Shown here piece by piece: positions 22,491 to 36,300 of a stretch of DNA of 64,000 bases (position 1 is the first letter of the stretch; the number at the start of each line of letters is the position of its first letter). This DNA comes from Sisyra terminalis (lineage: Eukaryota; Arthropoda; Insecta; Neuroptera; Sisyridae). The notes below the pieces were generated by a model. That model was given only the letters and a program-made list of their open reading frames with translations. It made no database searches and had not been told where the DNA came from. The DNA is taken from positions 36,325,482 through 36,389,481 of the forward strand of contig OY292274.1 in assembly GCA_958496175.1 (NCBI GenBank), in the 5' to 3' direction. Position numbers and translations under genes: made by a program.

Positions 22491-25400
22491 CCAAATTTAA
22501 GCTTTCGAACTCTTGATTTAAGAGGTAAAAACTATAAAAGTTTAAATACTCATTTATCAAAAATAAGCGACTACGCTTATGTAAAAACTAATATAATAAT
22601 GTGTCGATATGTTCGTAATAATAAAAATCCTTAACACCTGAAGAAAGTAGAGCCATTCTTAAGACATTTTACTCTCCAAATAAATTATTGGTTTTACTAC
22701 TTATCGTAAATGCTATTATATATATAATCATTTAATAATATATCAAATAAATCGTCATAAAAATTGTAATTTTAATGAAAAAAAAGGAAAACTTTTATTA
22801 AAATGAATAAATGTTGTTATGCTTTGTAAAATAGTACCTGGAGGATCGAGTTCAACTCGTTTTTTTTTTGCTAAATCATGGAACAGATGAATTGGAAAAA
22901 CGAAACGTATTTTTTCATCTAAGTCATAAATTCCTTACATTTTATGTACCATTCGCATCTATGATAATCTATATATTAACATATAAGTAATAATAATTAT
23001 TTATTTTTGTTATTAAAATTGACTACGGAGATAATACTTTTAAAAAAAATAAAATCTAAAAGCTGAAGTCCAAAATATTAAAATCTCGTTTTGACAATGC
23101 AACTCGATAATAGATTGTTTTTTATTTTAAAAATATTTGACAGATACATATTTGAAAAACAATTGAAACCAAATGTTATATATTAGTCTATATTCATACC
23201 AGCACAATGTTATATTCATTATGTACACACATCAACAGATGGCGCATTTTTTTTCCGTTTTTCGTGGAAACTTGCGTTTTTGCATATAAAACAAATTTAC
23301 AGATAAACTTTAAAAATGAAATTCTATGAAATTTCAAATTTTCATCAAAATCGTTAGAGTCGTTTTCAAAAATGAAAACACATCCATATATACATGCAAG
23401 AATAGCTCGTTTAATATATAAGATTAAGTATTAATAGAAAAATCTTGTTTTATTCCAAAAATAATTTTGAAAATATAGTACAGATATAAAGAATTATGTT
23501 CAACAAAAAAATTAATACTTAATAATATTGCGATAAAACGACAAAAAATCTTTAATATTATTGCTATTCTTTTACATTATTTGCTCATTAAAATATAAAT
23601 CGATCATAAAAATATTTTGTATGTTTGATCTTTATTAGAAACCTTATTATTTAGTGAGCTCATTGAAACGAAAAAAAAATTATAGAATAAGTAAAACATA
23701 GTATTGCAAAGAAGTAAGGTGAAACGCTTTTTTTTTTCAACGTGTGTCTTATGTACATTTTGTAAAATATTCTTAGAAATAGTCAGTTAATTAGAAGGTA
23801 AAAGACAATTTAAAACTAATTAAGGCTAATTTAAATAAGTAAAGAAGAAGAAAAAAAAGATTTAATATTTCATTGTTTAAGAAAACACTTGGAGAAAATA
23901 GCGACCTTGTTTAATTTTAATTTATACATTGCGAAGATAAATGAGCCACATGCAAATAAAACTCAATCAAAAAAGTCGAAATTGTATCATCGGCCCCACA
24001 TCACCTGGGCAAAATGCAAAAATAAACGACGGTTGACTGGAACGATTGATATTAATTTCTCTTGGCACATATTTGGGAACGTAAAACGCAAAAAAAAATC
24101 ATGACAAGTCTGAAAGATCAATCGATACGCCAATGATTTCTAAAATCTCTAGGGGGGCGCAATGACGAGAATAATAACGTACATATCCAATTGATTTGGG
24201 TGGAGTCGAAACATTTGAAGGCATACTAAAAGGATATTTTGCGTCGAGCAATTCTGGCCTTATACATTTGCTTTGTTTGCCGTTAATTAATTCAAATAAG
24301 ATTTATTTAATAATCATAAGTTTGCGTTGAGAAAATAACAGGAATATTTATTTACTTGTAAAAAGTTATAAGCGTTTTAATTTATGCATAGATGCAATGA
24401 ACATTTTACGCTCATTAAAGTTAATGCAATGCAATAATTTATGCTATTTTCGATTATTGGAAACATTTTCTATTTTTCATTTATATTCAATTTCTCACTG
24501 TGTAATATTTTATATATATATATATATATATCTGCAAATACGTATCTACATTAGGTATTAGTAATGGGAAAATAATTTAATGTGAGCTTTCTGCTTCGAT
24601 GCATCATTTAATAAACGAATATTGTAAAACAATGTCATAATGGTCAATGAATTCACCGATGCAGAACACTGCAAATATTTCATATGCATTTCATTGGTAC
24701 ATTTTTACAATACATTTTGGTATGTTTACATCTAAATTTTGTATTAGTGAAAATAAAAGAATGTATGATACACAAAATAAAATTGTAATTAAATTTCAAA
24801 TAGTAGGAAAACTAACAAAAAAAAAAAAATGATTTAATACATCAAGGACACCAAATCGGACTACAATAGCCTACAGATTTTCACCATAAGTCATATAAAC
24901 TGAAACTTCTTAATTGTTGTACAAATAGAAAACCTACAGCAATGTTACGTCACATAAACATTTTCATTCAGTTGATTTTCTTAAATAATGATTTAAATTC
25001 CGATTAATTATCTCTATAAATTTATTCAAACTCCAGAAAAAAAATATTACCTCGAATGTACTAACGTCATAAATGAACAAGTTTTTTAATCTTTCACATA
25101 TGAAATAAAGTATGCAAATTTCTTTATAGCGTTAATTTACATTTTCTCTTTGTCGTATCGCACGATTTCGAAAGCCGTTCATATTTGAACGAGATTTAAT
25201 TTTGTTTTTATTTTTGGAATTGATTCTATTCAGATATTATTCCAATAAAAATCGTTTAAATAAAAACATATGGTCTTAACACAGATTTTATCTCTGGATT
25301 CAAATTTTTGGAATCGTATCTAAATTTGGTTTAAGTTTACTTTGATAACAATGTAAATATTTAACAGTGGATGGTTGTATGTTACTCTTACGAATGTTTA

Positions 25401-25780
25401 CATTATGCGTTTCCCCGTTAAAATACACGATTAAGTATATCAAACAGGGTAATGTCGAATTGGATATAACATTTCTATAGTTAATGATTTATTTCCGATA
25501 TGATTTAAAATTAGCATTAATAAATAAATAAAAAAAATTGTAAAAAATCTACGCAATATTTTTTTATGATTCTTGCAAAATTAATACTAAATTAAATACT
25601 GACCTATATGAACAATTAAATATTATAGATATTTGTTAAAAAAACACTATAAGTTACTAAAACAAAAAATATTAGGTATAATTTTTTATAGATATATATT
25701 AAAGCGCACGATATGCCAAATAGTCACTGATAACACAAAATGTAACTGGAAACAATTAGACGATTTTTAGTTATCGAAAT
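22491..25780. other. long non-coding stretch, probably intronic or intergenic
   Basis: No coding exon recognised. A (TA)n microsatellite lies at 24510-24532. The part from about 23990 to 24480 has a less random look than its surroundings, with homeodomain-type words TTAATTAATT and several ATTAAAG/ATGCAAT motifs; it could be a conserved regulatory block, but this cannot be shown without a second genome. Confidence 0.35.
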
Positions 25781-25789
25781 TGCTGTCCA

Positions 25790-25935
25790 CATCTGAAGAA
25801 CATCCGCATGCAGCAGCAGTAGCCACTACAACTGTTGGGGCCCAAGTAGTTAAGCCCGCGCGGCCCCAATCTAGTGACGTCACACATGTGCGGGCGTCAC
25901 TTAATCACATTTATAACGTTGCGATGTCACAGGGG
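25790..25935. promoter_or_regulatory. isolated GC-rich island with CRE palindrome
   Basis: In a region below 30% GC, about 145 bp contains GGGGCCC, GCCCGCGCGGCCCC, GTGACGTCAC and GTGCGGGCGTCAC, plus GCAGCAGCAG. The CRE consensus TGACGTCA is at 25876-25883, followed by the half-site GCGTCA and GATGTCAC. No frame through it is convincing on either strand. It could be a promoter or enhancer core; function is inference. Confidence 0.4.
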
Positions 25936-26557
25936 TAATGATGAGTATCTATTCAATCAAATCTGATATTTATGAATGGCTTAACATTGGTTTAATGATT
26001 GTATTTACATTGTACGATTTAAGCAATTTTTAAACATTTAAATGTTTATTTTTAGGAAACTAAACGAAAATCAGGCGGTGTCGCATAAACATTAAGTACA
26101 TTGTGTACAGCTACTGCTTACCAAATCGGAATGTTTAATTATTTTTGCTTCATTTAAACCACACTGTCCATGTTAATGTTAGTATTTACAAGTTTTGAAA
26201 TTTTGATAATTCGAAATAATTTAATCAGTGTTTTTAATTTGATTACTACTTTTTTTTGTTAATAAAATTTACAGTCAAAATTAAATTAAATTCTACTCAT
26301 TATTACGTTATATACTTTGTTATTTATGTTTACAAAATTATAGACAAGATGTGTATTGAAAATACTATATAGTTAGAGCATTGTTTTAGTAAGTAGTTGA
26401 TTCATTAATTCATTCAGGTAGTGACGAACTAACTTAGTATTAAGTTCTAACCAGAAAAAATCCTGGACGCCGTAAGAAGTAATACTTATTTATAAAATTC
26501 AAGTGTTTTTCTGGAAATAAATTTCAGCCGTTTTTGTTTATAACTATTTCTTAATAA

Positions 26558-26960
26558 AATTTGTATCAATATAATACTAGTAGTAAACGTGATGTAGCTA
26601 TCCGTGAAATATTCACAGCCAGCATTGGCATATGACAAAAATTTACAATTGAATCAAATCAAAATGACAGTTGAAACAAATAACAACAATCAACAGAATT
26701 TACATCAATATAACTATAAAGTACTAGTAACTATGAAGTATTCACAGCCAACACTTTCATATGATAAAAATTTATAATTAAATCAAATCAAAATGACAAT
26801 AGAAGCAAATGACAACAATCAACAGAATTTGTATTAAAATAATTGAAAAATAGTATTAGCTATTCCTGAAATATTCACAGCCAACGCTGCCATATGACAA
26901 AAAAATACAATTGAATCAAATCGAAATGACAGTTGAAACAAATGACAATAGTCAGTTAAC
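26558..26960 (+). repeat. three tandem units (about 130 bp) of the interspersed family
   Basis: ATTCACAGCC begins at 26611 and 26740, and ATTCACAG at 26873, giving spacings of 129 and 133. Each unit reads on through CATATGA, AAATTTACAATTGAATCAAA and AATGACA. The third copy continues into a tail (TCAATGATTATTATATTTGA) that also ends the copies at 38960 and, reversed, at 58550. This is a tandemly amplified piece of the family seen at 11640-12250. Confidence 0.75.
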
Positions 26961-27606
26961 TCCAATTTGGTCAATGATTATTATATTTGACTTTCTCTCA
27001 CATGTATGGGTTTATACTCATTATCTGTTCTCTATTTTTACTGTAATGTTTATCATAATTTGCTTATTTTTATACTAGTTTAAAATAGTTTATTTCTGAT
27101 TTAATACAGTAACAAATTCAAAAAAATTGGTTAAAATGTAAACGAATAATTTATTTGTCGCTAAGGAACGGAATATTAATTTAAAAATTTAGAAAACATA
27201 AAAGTAACTTCTGGTTAAAAAAGCAGATACATTATCTCGTGTTTTGGTATATTTCGTGAATAACAGAAGTTACCCGATTGGGTATATGAGCAATTACATT
27301 TTGCTTAGTTCAATCCAGATCTGAGAACCGTTCAGTGAACGTAACAGTTTAAATCAACTTTCGTAATCAACTAATAAACCAACTAATTAACCGTATCCAC
27401 CTAAAGAAGATTAAGTTCAAAAGTACAATTTTTTCCGCTAATTTAATACAAAAAATTGAGTAAAAGTAAAATTTTGTTTAAAATAGTTGCAATTAATATT
27501 TATTTGGTTATACACAATTAAGTTCATCTAAAAATTGTTAATAATAAATAGTTACATTTACGAAGAATGTTTGTAAATTTCTTATACTCGTTACTTTTAA
27601 AATATT

Positions 27607-27849
27607 GTCAACCTAAAATGTAAACATGCTAAGTTCATTTTCAATGATTTTTTTTTGTTCCTATAAGAAGGGAATACAAAATTCTATCAAGTGACAAACT
27701 GACAAATCACATTAGATATGAAATTTCAAAATTTAGCATGAAACTAAGACCGGCTACTTTTTATTAACTTATGTCGCTTACATTAACTTTTTCCCTTCCC
27801 CTGTAAAAACTGTTAAAATGGACTTAGCAGGTTACCACTTTAGGTCGAC
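27607..27849. mobile_element. MITE, family with GTCGACCTAAAGT ends, copy 1
   Basis: The left end GTCAACCTAAAATG...GCTAAGTTCATTTT and the reverse complement of the right end (GTCGACCTAAAGTGG...GCTAAGTCCATTTT) form inverted repeats of about 38 bp. The interior shares a GGAACAAAAAAA and TTGTATTCC block, in the opposite orientation, with the element at 45323-45586. Confidence 0.6.
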
Positions 27850-28132
27850 GATATGTAATATACATGAATATAAATTTTTAGATGAAACTTTTGCCGATGT
27901 GAAAATTTATTGCGGTTGATAAATAGATTAATAGTTACTTTGTAAGAAGATAAATTGAAAAAATGATATAAAAAAAAGATCATAAAATTGTTGTATGTAC
28001 TGGTTTTTCTTCTGTGAAGTTGATAAGGTTAAAATGCTTAACAAAGTTTTAGATATTTTCTTTTGTAGATAAGTAAATTAAGTTTAAAATAAATACAGAA
28101 CTATAAAAGTGCGTCAAGTTCCTGTTCACTCT

Positions 28133-28246
28133 AATTACCTGGCAGATATTGGTTGTGAAACATTAAAAAGAAATTGATGTTTTTGGCCACCACATATAAT
28201 TAAAGATGTTTCTACAACCAATTTGTTATAAATACTAGGTAATAGC
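28133..28246. mobile_element. small foldback element
   Basis: CTAATTACCTGGCAG..ATTGGTTGTGAAACAT and the reverse complement of the right side (GCTATTACCTAGT..ATTGGTTGTAGAAACAT) make an imperfect inverted repeat of about 40 bp per arm. It is short, non-coding and of unknown class. Confidence 0.35.
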
Positions 28247-28249
28247 ACT

Positions 28250-30125
28250 TGCGCACTTAAGACATTTTTGTGTTAGATTTGAGCGAAATGAATTTAATAC
28301 GTTTTACAATGCAGCTTTGTGGTTGAATTATATCAATACCAATAATCATATTTTTGTTTATTTAGCTGTACTAAAAATCTTTTGCTAACGGTTAGAATTA
28401 CTCCATGCTGATACCATCGGATAGTAAAAACATTGTTACAGAACTCCATAATATCGTATGGATATTACACATAGCTCCCTGTGACACTTGATAAGAACGT
28501 TTTTAGATTTCTTCACTAAAAAATAATCTTTATCCAACAAATAAACGTCAACATATTTTTTACGTTGCCTATAATTTTATGTTCATTCAACGATATTTAG
28601 AAATAAGAATAATTGTTTTCCACACAAAAGACCATTTCTCTAAAGAAATGCCAGTCAAATAGCAGGTTTCATACATTTTACTAATCCTTACTGTTTTTGT
28701 TGGTAGTAACGATCTATTTTACTCACTGTTTTTTAATCTGATTTTTGGAAAAGAGTTAAATTCAAAAATGTATCTATATATACTTAATTTTTCTCCTATA
28801 TTCCTAGCGCAACATTCAAATCGCTTCAAATAATGCGGATTACTGTCACTTTGGCACCATCGTTTTTTAAACATTGTTAACTCTAAACTCCTAGCAGATT
28901 ACTGAGCTATTAGAAATAAATGAGTGTGCTTGCTCTCAAACGGAACGTTTTTAAACAAACAAAAATATTCTAATATTTTTCCATTTATCAATGTATACTT
29001 TGTATCGTTTGGAATTTTCAGATTTATAATTAATCAAAAACAGTTCAAATGCAATATATTTGCTCGAAAAAATAAGATATTTTTTTTAGGCACATCACTT
29101 TGTACGTCTTTCACTACAAATTAATAAGAAAATACGTTTCTTCTGTAATTTTTCAAGAATGACTAACCAATATGAAATATGTTTAATAGGCATGATCGCC
29201 GTAACTCAAATCACTAAAATCTTGTATTGATTTAATAAAACATGAGTTAGAAAATACAGAACATGCATTTATTTTTTGTTCAGAGCAAGATTGATAATTA
29301 TTTCGATGTAAAACTACAAAATACGGCTATTCGTCAAGATATACTGAACACCAATCAGAGCGAATGACGTCATAATTTTATAAAGGAATGCATTGGAACA
29401 AGGGGAGCTTTATTTACCAGGCGACAGTGTATTGGTGGGGATAACTCAGACAACAACCCTTATATCATTACCGTTTGCTTTACTATTTAATTTTTTTACA
29501 TATGGAACGTCCAAAATAGTATGCAAGATAGGCAAAAGAGTCTTCAGCTTTCAATATATTCCAAGAATATATTTATTACAGCGGAATTTATCAATATCAT
29601 AAAGAAATGTGGGATCATTGCAAAATATAAAGAACCTTTAAATAGGAAAAAATTTAACAAATCCGCAAGGGTTTCTTTTTTAAACTATTGATAAGAGGAT
29701 AGGATGTTTGGAATAGGAACTCTTTGTCCGACTAAAGATTGGATGAAATTGTGTGAACGTAGAAGTGAGCATTTTTGGAGTAAAGACTCTTCAAATGCAC
29801 TTTTGAATAACACGAAAAGTTTATTTAAATCATTGAAGTTTTCAATTCAATAATTGATTTGGAGTATTAATTGGTGTATTACGACACTGAGGGACCGCAC
29901 ACCACCTATGAACTTTTGAAGTCATATTGAATAGCATAAAATATAAAAATTATTCAATGAACTTCAAATATACTATACGTTTAGTGTTCCAACATGATGT
30001 CACAAGTGACACCATGACACTTCCAAGCGTTTTGGCGTGGATTTTAAATTTGGAAAACTAAAATGTCTATTTTTCCTGCTAAACTTGTAATTTTCATAGA
30101 GATTGTTTTTTTCGTAAATAATACA
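28250..30125. other. AT-rich DNA, no gene supported
   Basis: Open frames at 28924-29124 and 29393-29602 lack start context, codon bias and recognisable motifs. A single TGACGTCA lies at about 29365. Nothing else to report. Confidence 0.4.
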
Positions 30126-30363
30126 CAGTATAATCTCACTAATCCGGCACTTCGATACTTCGATAGATTGGCACGTCCAATAATCCGGCACCCTTCGCCC
30201 ACGCCTCCCTCGTCCCTCTACATATGCATACATTTATTCCTTCTATGAAATGTTTTATTTATTCATTACCTATAACTTTTTCACTATAATACAGTAATCT
30301 GAACATTGCAATAATCCGGAACCTTCCGGTTTTTAATAGTGCCGGATTAGTGAGATTACACTG
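30126..30363. mobile_element. pogo/Tigger-like MITE
   Basis: The ends CAGTATAATCTCACTAATCC and, as the reverse complement of the right side, CAGTGTAATCTCACTAATCC form near-perfect inverted repeats that continue with GGCAC. TA follows the right end; the left TA appears changed to CA. CAGT termini with TA target sites are typical of pogo-group Tc1/mariner elements. At 238 bp and without a transposase it is a non-autonomous copy. The overlapping open frames on both strands are shadows of the inverted repeat. Confidence 0.75.
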
Positions 30364-32050
30364 TATATTTCCGAATATTATATATGATAATTTTACAAAA
30401 GTAATCATCCTCATTATGTATTAGAAACTGGTAGTGCTGGATTCAAATTTCGTATCAAGGAATTTTAAATATTTCTCGATTTACAAATTTTGATTAACCC
30501 TAGAATCGTTAAAGATCAGTTAAGGACCCTTAATAGCTGTTATTAAGCGACGATAAATAACGATTAAAAAAATGTTTGATCGATATGTAGGTAGGTGTAT
30601 AATTTATTTTCAAACAATTAACTTCAGTGTCTTCTCGTTTTGATTAAAAATTTTTTTGATGAGTTATTGATCATATTTTTTTCAGTAGTTTGAAGAATAA
30701 AAGTCACAATATATGATAAGAAAAAAAATGAATTATTATTAATCTCATGTACTAATATAAAATAATCTTTCCTTGCAAATTTTTTGTTGAAATATTTCCT
30801 TCATGCATGCAACAATTCTAAATGTCATGCACATTTATTATTGAAACAACACAAGTGACAATATCAGCCATATTCAAAGCTAAAAGTTACACATCATGTG
30901 AGAACTACCGGTACCAGAAGTTACAGAAAATATGACTAGCACGTTCTTTACGATTCTTCTTCAGTTTCTCAGCGCTGTAAAACTTTTTATCGCTATTTTT
31001 TATACTATTTGTTTATATAAACCGCATCTTGTTCTTATTAAAGCCATCTAATCAAGTGGCTGTGTTAACTCATCCCTTTCCCTCCTTCCTACTCTTCAGC
31101 AATGTTCAATATTGTGGGGTTTGCAATATGTTACGATTCTGTAATTACAAATGCGTGGCATATTTATGGTAAAGTGTATAGTGAACTTAAAACAACAATG
31201 ATTGTGATCAAAAACTAGAAATTGATCGAGAACGATTTAATAAGCTCACTAGTTATCTCTTCCTATACCGAAGCTTAACATTTTTTTAAGATTAAAAATT
31301 TAACTTGCTTTACCAACAGCAATCCAACTTTATCGTTTTTGCTGTTCCAGACAAGACGTACTCGTTGAAAAATTTATTTACCTGTTTTATATTTATGCCT
31401 ACCTATTGTTTTGCAAATTTGTAGTTCATCAGCTTGACCTAACCATATTAGTCTTGATGTATTTAAATAGAGTGTCATCTTAATTTCCCTTATATTGCAG
31501 TCATTAATGCAACAATTTATCACTCAAACGTTACGTGGTTAGCAAACGCAAGAAAATAGTTTCAAAAGATAAAATTCCATTTGAAATGTTATTCTTATAT
31601 TACAACAATGTTGTTGAAAAAATTCAATTCAATAATTCGTTTGATATATTCACATCATAAAAGCGAATAATAAATTAATACAGTTTACGTTTACTTAACT
31701 TATTCTTGATATAAGACACCTATTAATCATGGAGCTTCTATAAATGCAATCAATATACGTATAAGAAAACTTGTTTTCATATCGTAGGAATTATTTATTT
31801 CAGAAAAAAATCTAGAATAGTCTCAGCATAAACGCCAATAGAAAGCAACAAATTGCGAACCAATAGAATGTTGTCAGTAGAAAAAGTATTGGACGATCAA
31901 TTAGAAAATATTTTAAATTTTGTGTTGTCATCAATTTGATCAATAAAATATAACTGTTTCTTTAATGTTTGAATTCTTCAAATAGCATTTTAATACGTCA
32001 GATTGAAGTTATAAATTGTTCTAATAACTAATTCGTCAATCAAGAAAAAT
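30364..32050. other. AT-rich DNA, no gene seen
   Basis: No coding frame, RNA gene or element boundary could be supported in this stretch. Confidence 0.4.
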
Positions 32051-32055
32051 TGAAA

Positions 32056-32138
32056 CTTTGCTCGCTACGAAATTCGAACTCAACACTTACCAGTTTTGGA
32101 GCGGTCTCTTTGTCCCCTCTGCCACCAGGAGGCTTAAA
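32056..32138 (-). repeat. tRNA-like sequence, possible SINE head, copy 1
   Basis: On the minus strand TGGCAGAGGGG resembles the RNA polymerase III A box and GAGTTCGAATT, about 45 bp further, the B box. The central loop-like CTCCAAAA resembles a tRNA-Trp (CCA) anticodon loop, with ACCG/TGGT able to pair around it. The acceptor ends do not pair, so it is not an intact tRNA gene. A second decayed copy is at 52405-52478. Confidence 0.45.
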
Positions 32139-32142
32139 AACA

Positions 32143-33071
32143 ATATTTGTTTTTATAAAAGTGTACCAGTTATAAAAAAACAGATGTCAGTTTAACTCGC
32201 TAACTTAGGGCTCCATACAAAAACCGCCATTTCTTTAATTTCTGACACGAAAAATAAATAACAGGAGAACAAACGAGACAGGGAATTTTTTAGTTCTCGT
32301 GTTCTCAAAAGATTATACATTCTTAGTTATTTTTTCGACCACTACAAACGCATTGTCGCTAAAAAACTTGACCAATTTGAGATACTGAATTATTATTGGT
32401 TGACCGCTTTTTTGTTATTGTTATTCAAACTGTAGCTAAAGCTGTCAAAACATTTCATTCATGATTTTCATATAATTTAATACCTTTAATATAACACAAA
32501 TTCGTTATAATTTAATTCTCCTTATGTTTAGACAACAATTTTCCAATGAAACTATTAATCTCTTGTGAATTATATGAAAATGTTTGTAGCGCTTGAATTC
32601 ATATACTAAGATAATATTAAAGAAGATATTCCAATCATGCAATACAAGATGGGAAATTTGGCAAGATGTGGTTCTACCCCCATGATTTTTTAATTGGTTT
32701 AAATACACTGTCGTGAAGTGGTATAGATTTTATTTCCCTACGATATGAAGGAAATGTTTCTCCAAAAGTCAATTAATAATATTTTAATTAAAAGTACTTC
32801 CAGCCAATTTTTAACTGGCACCCTATGAAAAATGAATTCCCAAACTTGTAACAATATTAAAAAATAGATTTTGATTATCTCCATTATTAGTGTACTAATT
32901 TCGCAGCCGGATCTTAGACTATCTACTTCTACATGTTAAATGATTTCGATAAGTGTTTTTCGAACAGATTACCTATTCTGTTTATTCGGCTAAACGGTTA
33001 ATTCATATGATATGCAATATTGATTTTGTATAAGTAACCAAATGTGTAAACATATAGTATCTATATATAAA
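32143..33071. other. AT-rich DNA up to the Helitron, no gene seen
   Basis: A minus-strand open frame at 32505-32708 is unremarkable. No element or exon is supported. Confidence 0.4.
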
Positions 33072-33327
33072 CTAGCGACCCGCTCCGGCTTCGCACGGGT
33101 ATAAAATATACAGCCATTGTCTGGAAAAATGATTAAAGTCGATCCAGTAGTTTTGATTTATTCATAACTGCCCGTGGCCTGCACGCGTTAAATTTGGAGT
33201 AAAACAATTCCCCTTTCCCTATACCATGAAGATTTCCTGCTATCTTTGGAATATCTAAATTCATACACTACATTTTTACTTATTTACAATTTTACCTATT
33301 TATTTTATTTGTACAACAATTAATATA

Positions 33328-36300
33328 TTATATAATTTCTTTATATACAACGTTCACAGTTTTCTTGTCATTAGACAACACAAACATGTTTTCTCTAGAG
33401 GTTACTCTTGAAAGAACGACATACAATTGGCCATGTGAAAAACAGTCAACGCTCAAATCTAAGCCTGCAACGTTGAAGGTTTGACCCTGCGATTTATTAA
33501 TGGTCATTGCAAAAGATGTCTTTACCGGAAACTGTAAACGTTTAAATTGGAAGGGTAAATCCGATGGTATCAGAGGAATTCGGGGAATCAATACATCTTC
33601 TCCGGTACCACATCCTGTGAGTATTGTGCACTCTATTATGAAAGTTTTCAGTGATTTTACCAACAAACGCGTGCCATTGCAAAGTTTAGGTGAATTCAGG
33701 TTTCTTAATAAAATAACAGGACAACCTACTTTCAACACCATTTTGTGAGGAGGGAGTCCAGACGGATTCAAAGAGTTTAGAAATTCTGTAGGAAAATGAA
33801 CAGCTTCTTCCAAATCGAGAACAGTATCGACCGAGTAGTATATTTTCGTCGGCGCATCAATCTTTGAAAGAATCAAATTATTTACCTTATCTACTTGTTC
33901 GTTAGTTGGTGACAAAATCGCTCTTTCTTTAAACCAAGATATTGTCTTATAACTAATGTTATCAATGTCAGGATAGACATTGTTGACTAACTCTTGGATG
34001 TTGTCTATCAAAACACAAAGGTTTTCTAGGTTAATCCTTCCCTCACTTTGTGTTAACTCTCCATTTCCAACTTTTAGCAGCATCTCTGGAAATAGCCTGT
34101 TCTCACGTGAAGATGACGAAACTCTCATATTATTTTTAAGCTCTAATTTATTGACATGTGGCCAAAGGTTGGATCTTTTTAGGGAAGCATTTATTTCGTC
34201 AGCACGTGTTCCTCGAGTCACAACTGGTAGGATTTGACGGAAATCTCCTGAGAACAGAATTGTACATCCACCCATAGGTAAATTTTTGTTGCGCAAATCG
34301 CGCATTGTCCGATCCAGTGCTTCCACAGATGTCTTGTTTGACATGGTAGCTTCGTCCCAGACTATTAATGAGCAGTCACGCATCAATTTTCCTACATCGC
34401 TCTGTTTAGAAACACTACAGACGCTGTTATTATCATCGGTAGCGATTTTCAGCGGGAGCTTGAATGTAGAGTGTGCGGTTCGGCCTCCTTCCAAAAGCGT
34501 AGCGGCAATGCCGGATGACGCAACAGCTAACGCAATTTTTCCGGTAGATCTCACTTTTTTTAAAAGCAGATTGATTAAAAATGTTTTTCCTGTACCTCCT
34601 GGGGCATCAAGGAAAAACAATTTCCCTTCATTGTTATCAATTGCTGATAGTAATGCAATGAACACATTTTTCTGATCGATGTTTAATCGTGGCTCATCTT
34701 GAGCTATATTTTGTAAAAGTCTCGTTTGATCGTATGATGTTTCTCTTGTGTATTCGCCACTGTTACTTAAATCTGAGTTAATAGTGTTAGCTGGCATTGG
34801 CAGCCCAAAATCTTTGATTGATCTACCCGAAGTAATTGCACTACTTTGTTCAATTCAAATAATGCTTCGTTAAATATGTTTTGATCATATTGTACATCAT
34901 CTGAGTTTAACTCTGTCCGTCGCCGAATCAGAATATCACTGGCCATATTTTCTTGAAATTTATTTCACAGATTAACAGAATCAGTTACTTGACAAAACGC
35001 TACTATGACGGCAAATAAATATCTTAATGATGTAGCTGAACTACAAACAGCTGCTTCTGATAATGTGTTTTCCCAGTGAGAATCGTCTTCCAAGAGCCCC
35101 ATAGCTTTGCATGCTGCTTGATAAGTATTGTAAACAACACCTTGTACAGTTCTGAGGTGTGCAAAGGATATTGGGCCTTTTACAATATACAGTAACATTC
35201 TCAGATAAAAGCATTCGCTGTTGTTGGGATGAATCACGTAGACTCTGCCAAGAGCATCGGTTTTTTTTACTCCAGGGAAACCATCAACCACAGTACCTTG
35301 TTTTCGCCGTTGAAAAGTTTTAGAACTCTGGTTCCAGGTATAGTAACTTGGAACTCATATGTCATATGTCAGTGCTTTCGCGAAATCATCTTGAGCACAT
35401 AACTTGAAGAATGCTGTCAATGTTGTATCCCGCGGGTTATTAACAACTTCTTGTATATTGTTCTCAGTGAAATATACTCTTTGTCCATTTTCTAAATGAA
35501 CTGCAAGGTGGACAATTGTGGGAGCCCGGTCGTGCACTTCGAATGATAAAATCCTCCATACAGCTTCAGAACTGCAGATGTAACGTCCAGACTGATATTT
35601 TTCCACTTCATTTGGTGATTGTATGCTGAAAGTGGCTTGATCACTGCCTTTATTAATGTACTTAGTAACATACTGGATTGAATTTATTGAATTGCACAAT
35701 TCTACGTTGATGTGGGCATCAAAAATTTTCAAAAGGAGCGGATTATAGGGAACGATCCATCGGTTGTCAATATCATGGTTTCGGACGGTAGCATTTTGCC
35801 CACCCTGTTCTGGCGATCGTCGACGATATTTGGGATATCCGTCATCGCTAGTACTTGTTTGAGTTTGGAAAGACTTCGGAAATTTTTTGCTGCATTTAAA
35901 ATCTCGCATACATGGAGAATTCGGGTTTAAAGTCCCGCAAGGGCCGTGTACCATATGTTTCTTTACGATTTCGTATAGGATAGGATCTTCATCTTTATCC
36001 GGTAATTCAGCTGAAATAACCCTGTCAATTTGGTTTGGTCTAATTTTGTTCACTAACCACACCAGCAAATGTACATGTGGCAAGCCACGTTTCTGCCATT
36101 CTATTGTGTACATATGACAGCGCGGCGGACCGAATATATGAGACTTGTTAATGAGGTGCAGGAGTTTCTGTACTTTTAAATGGAAGACTCTGTTAACTAT
36201 ATCGTATCTGTCTTGTGGAGTTAAATTGGTGTTAATATTTATTTTGATTTCCGGCCAGTTTGGGTTACATGTTGCAGTTATAAATAAATCAGGTTTGCCG

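Noticed and set aside
29393..29602. 69-codon open frame beginning with an apparent Met
   Set aside because: The first codon is not in a good context, no motif, and no splice or poly(A) evidence.
32056..32138. Functional tRNA-Trp gene
   Set aside because: Acceptor and T arms do not pair and the boxes are degenerate, so it is annotated only as tRNA-like.
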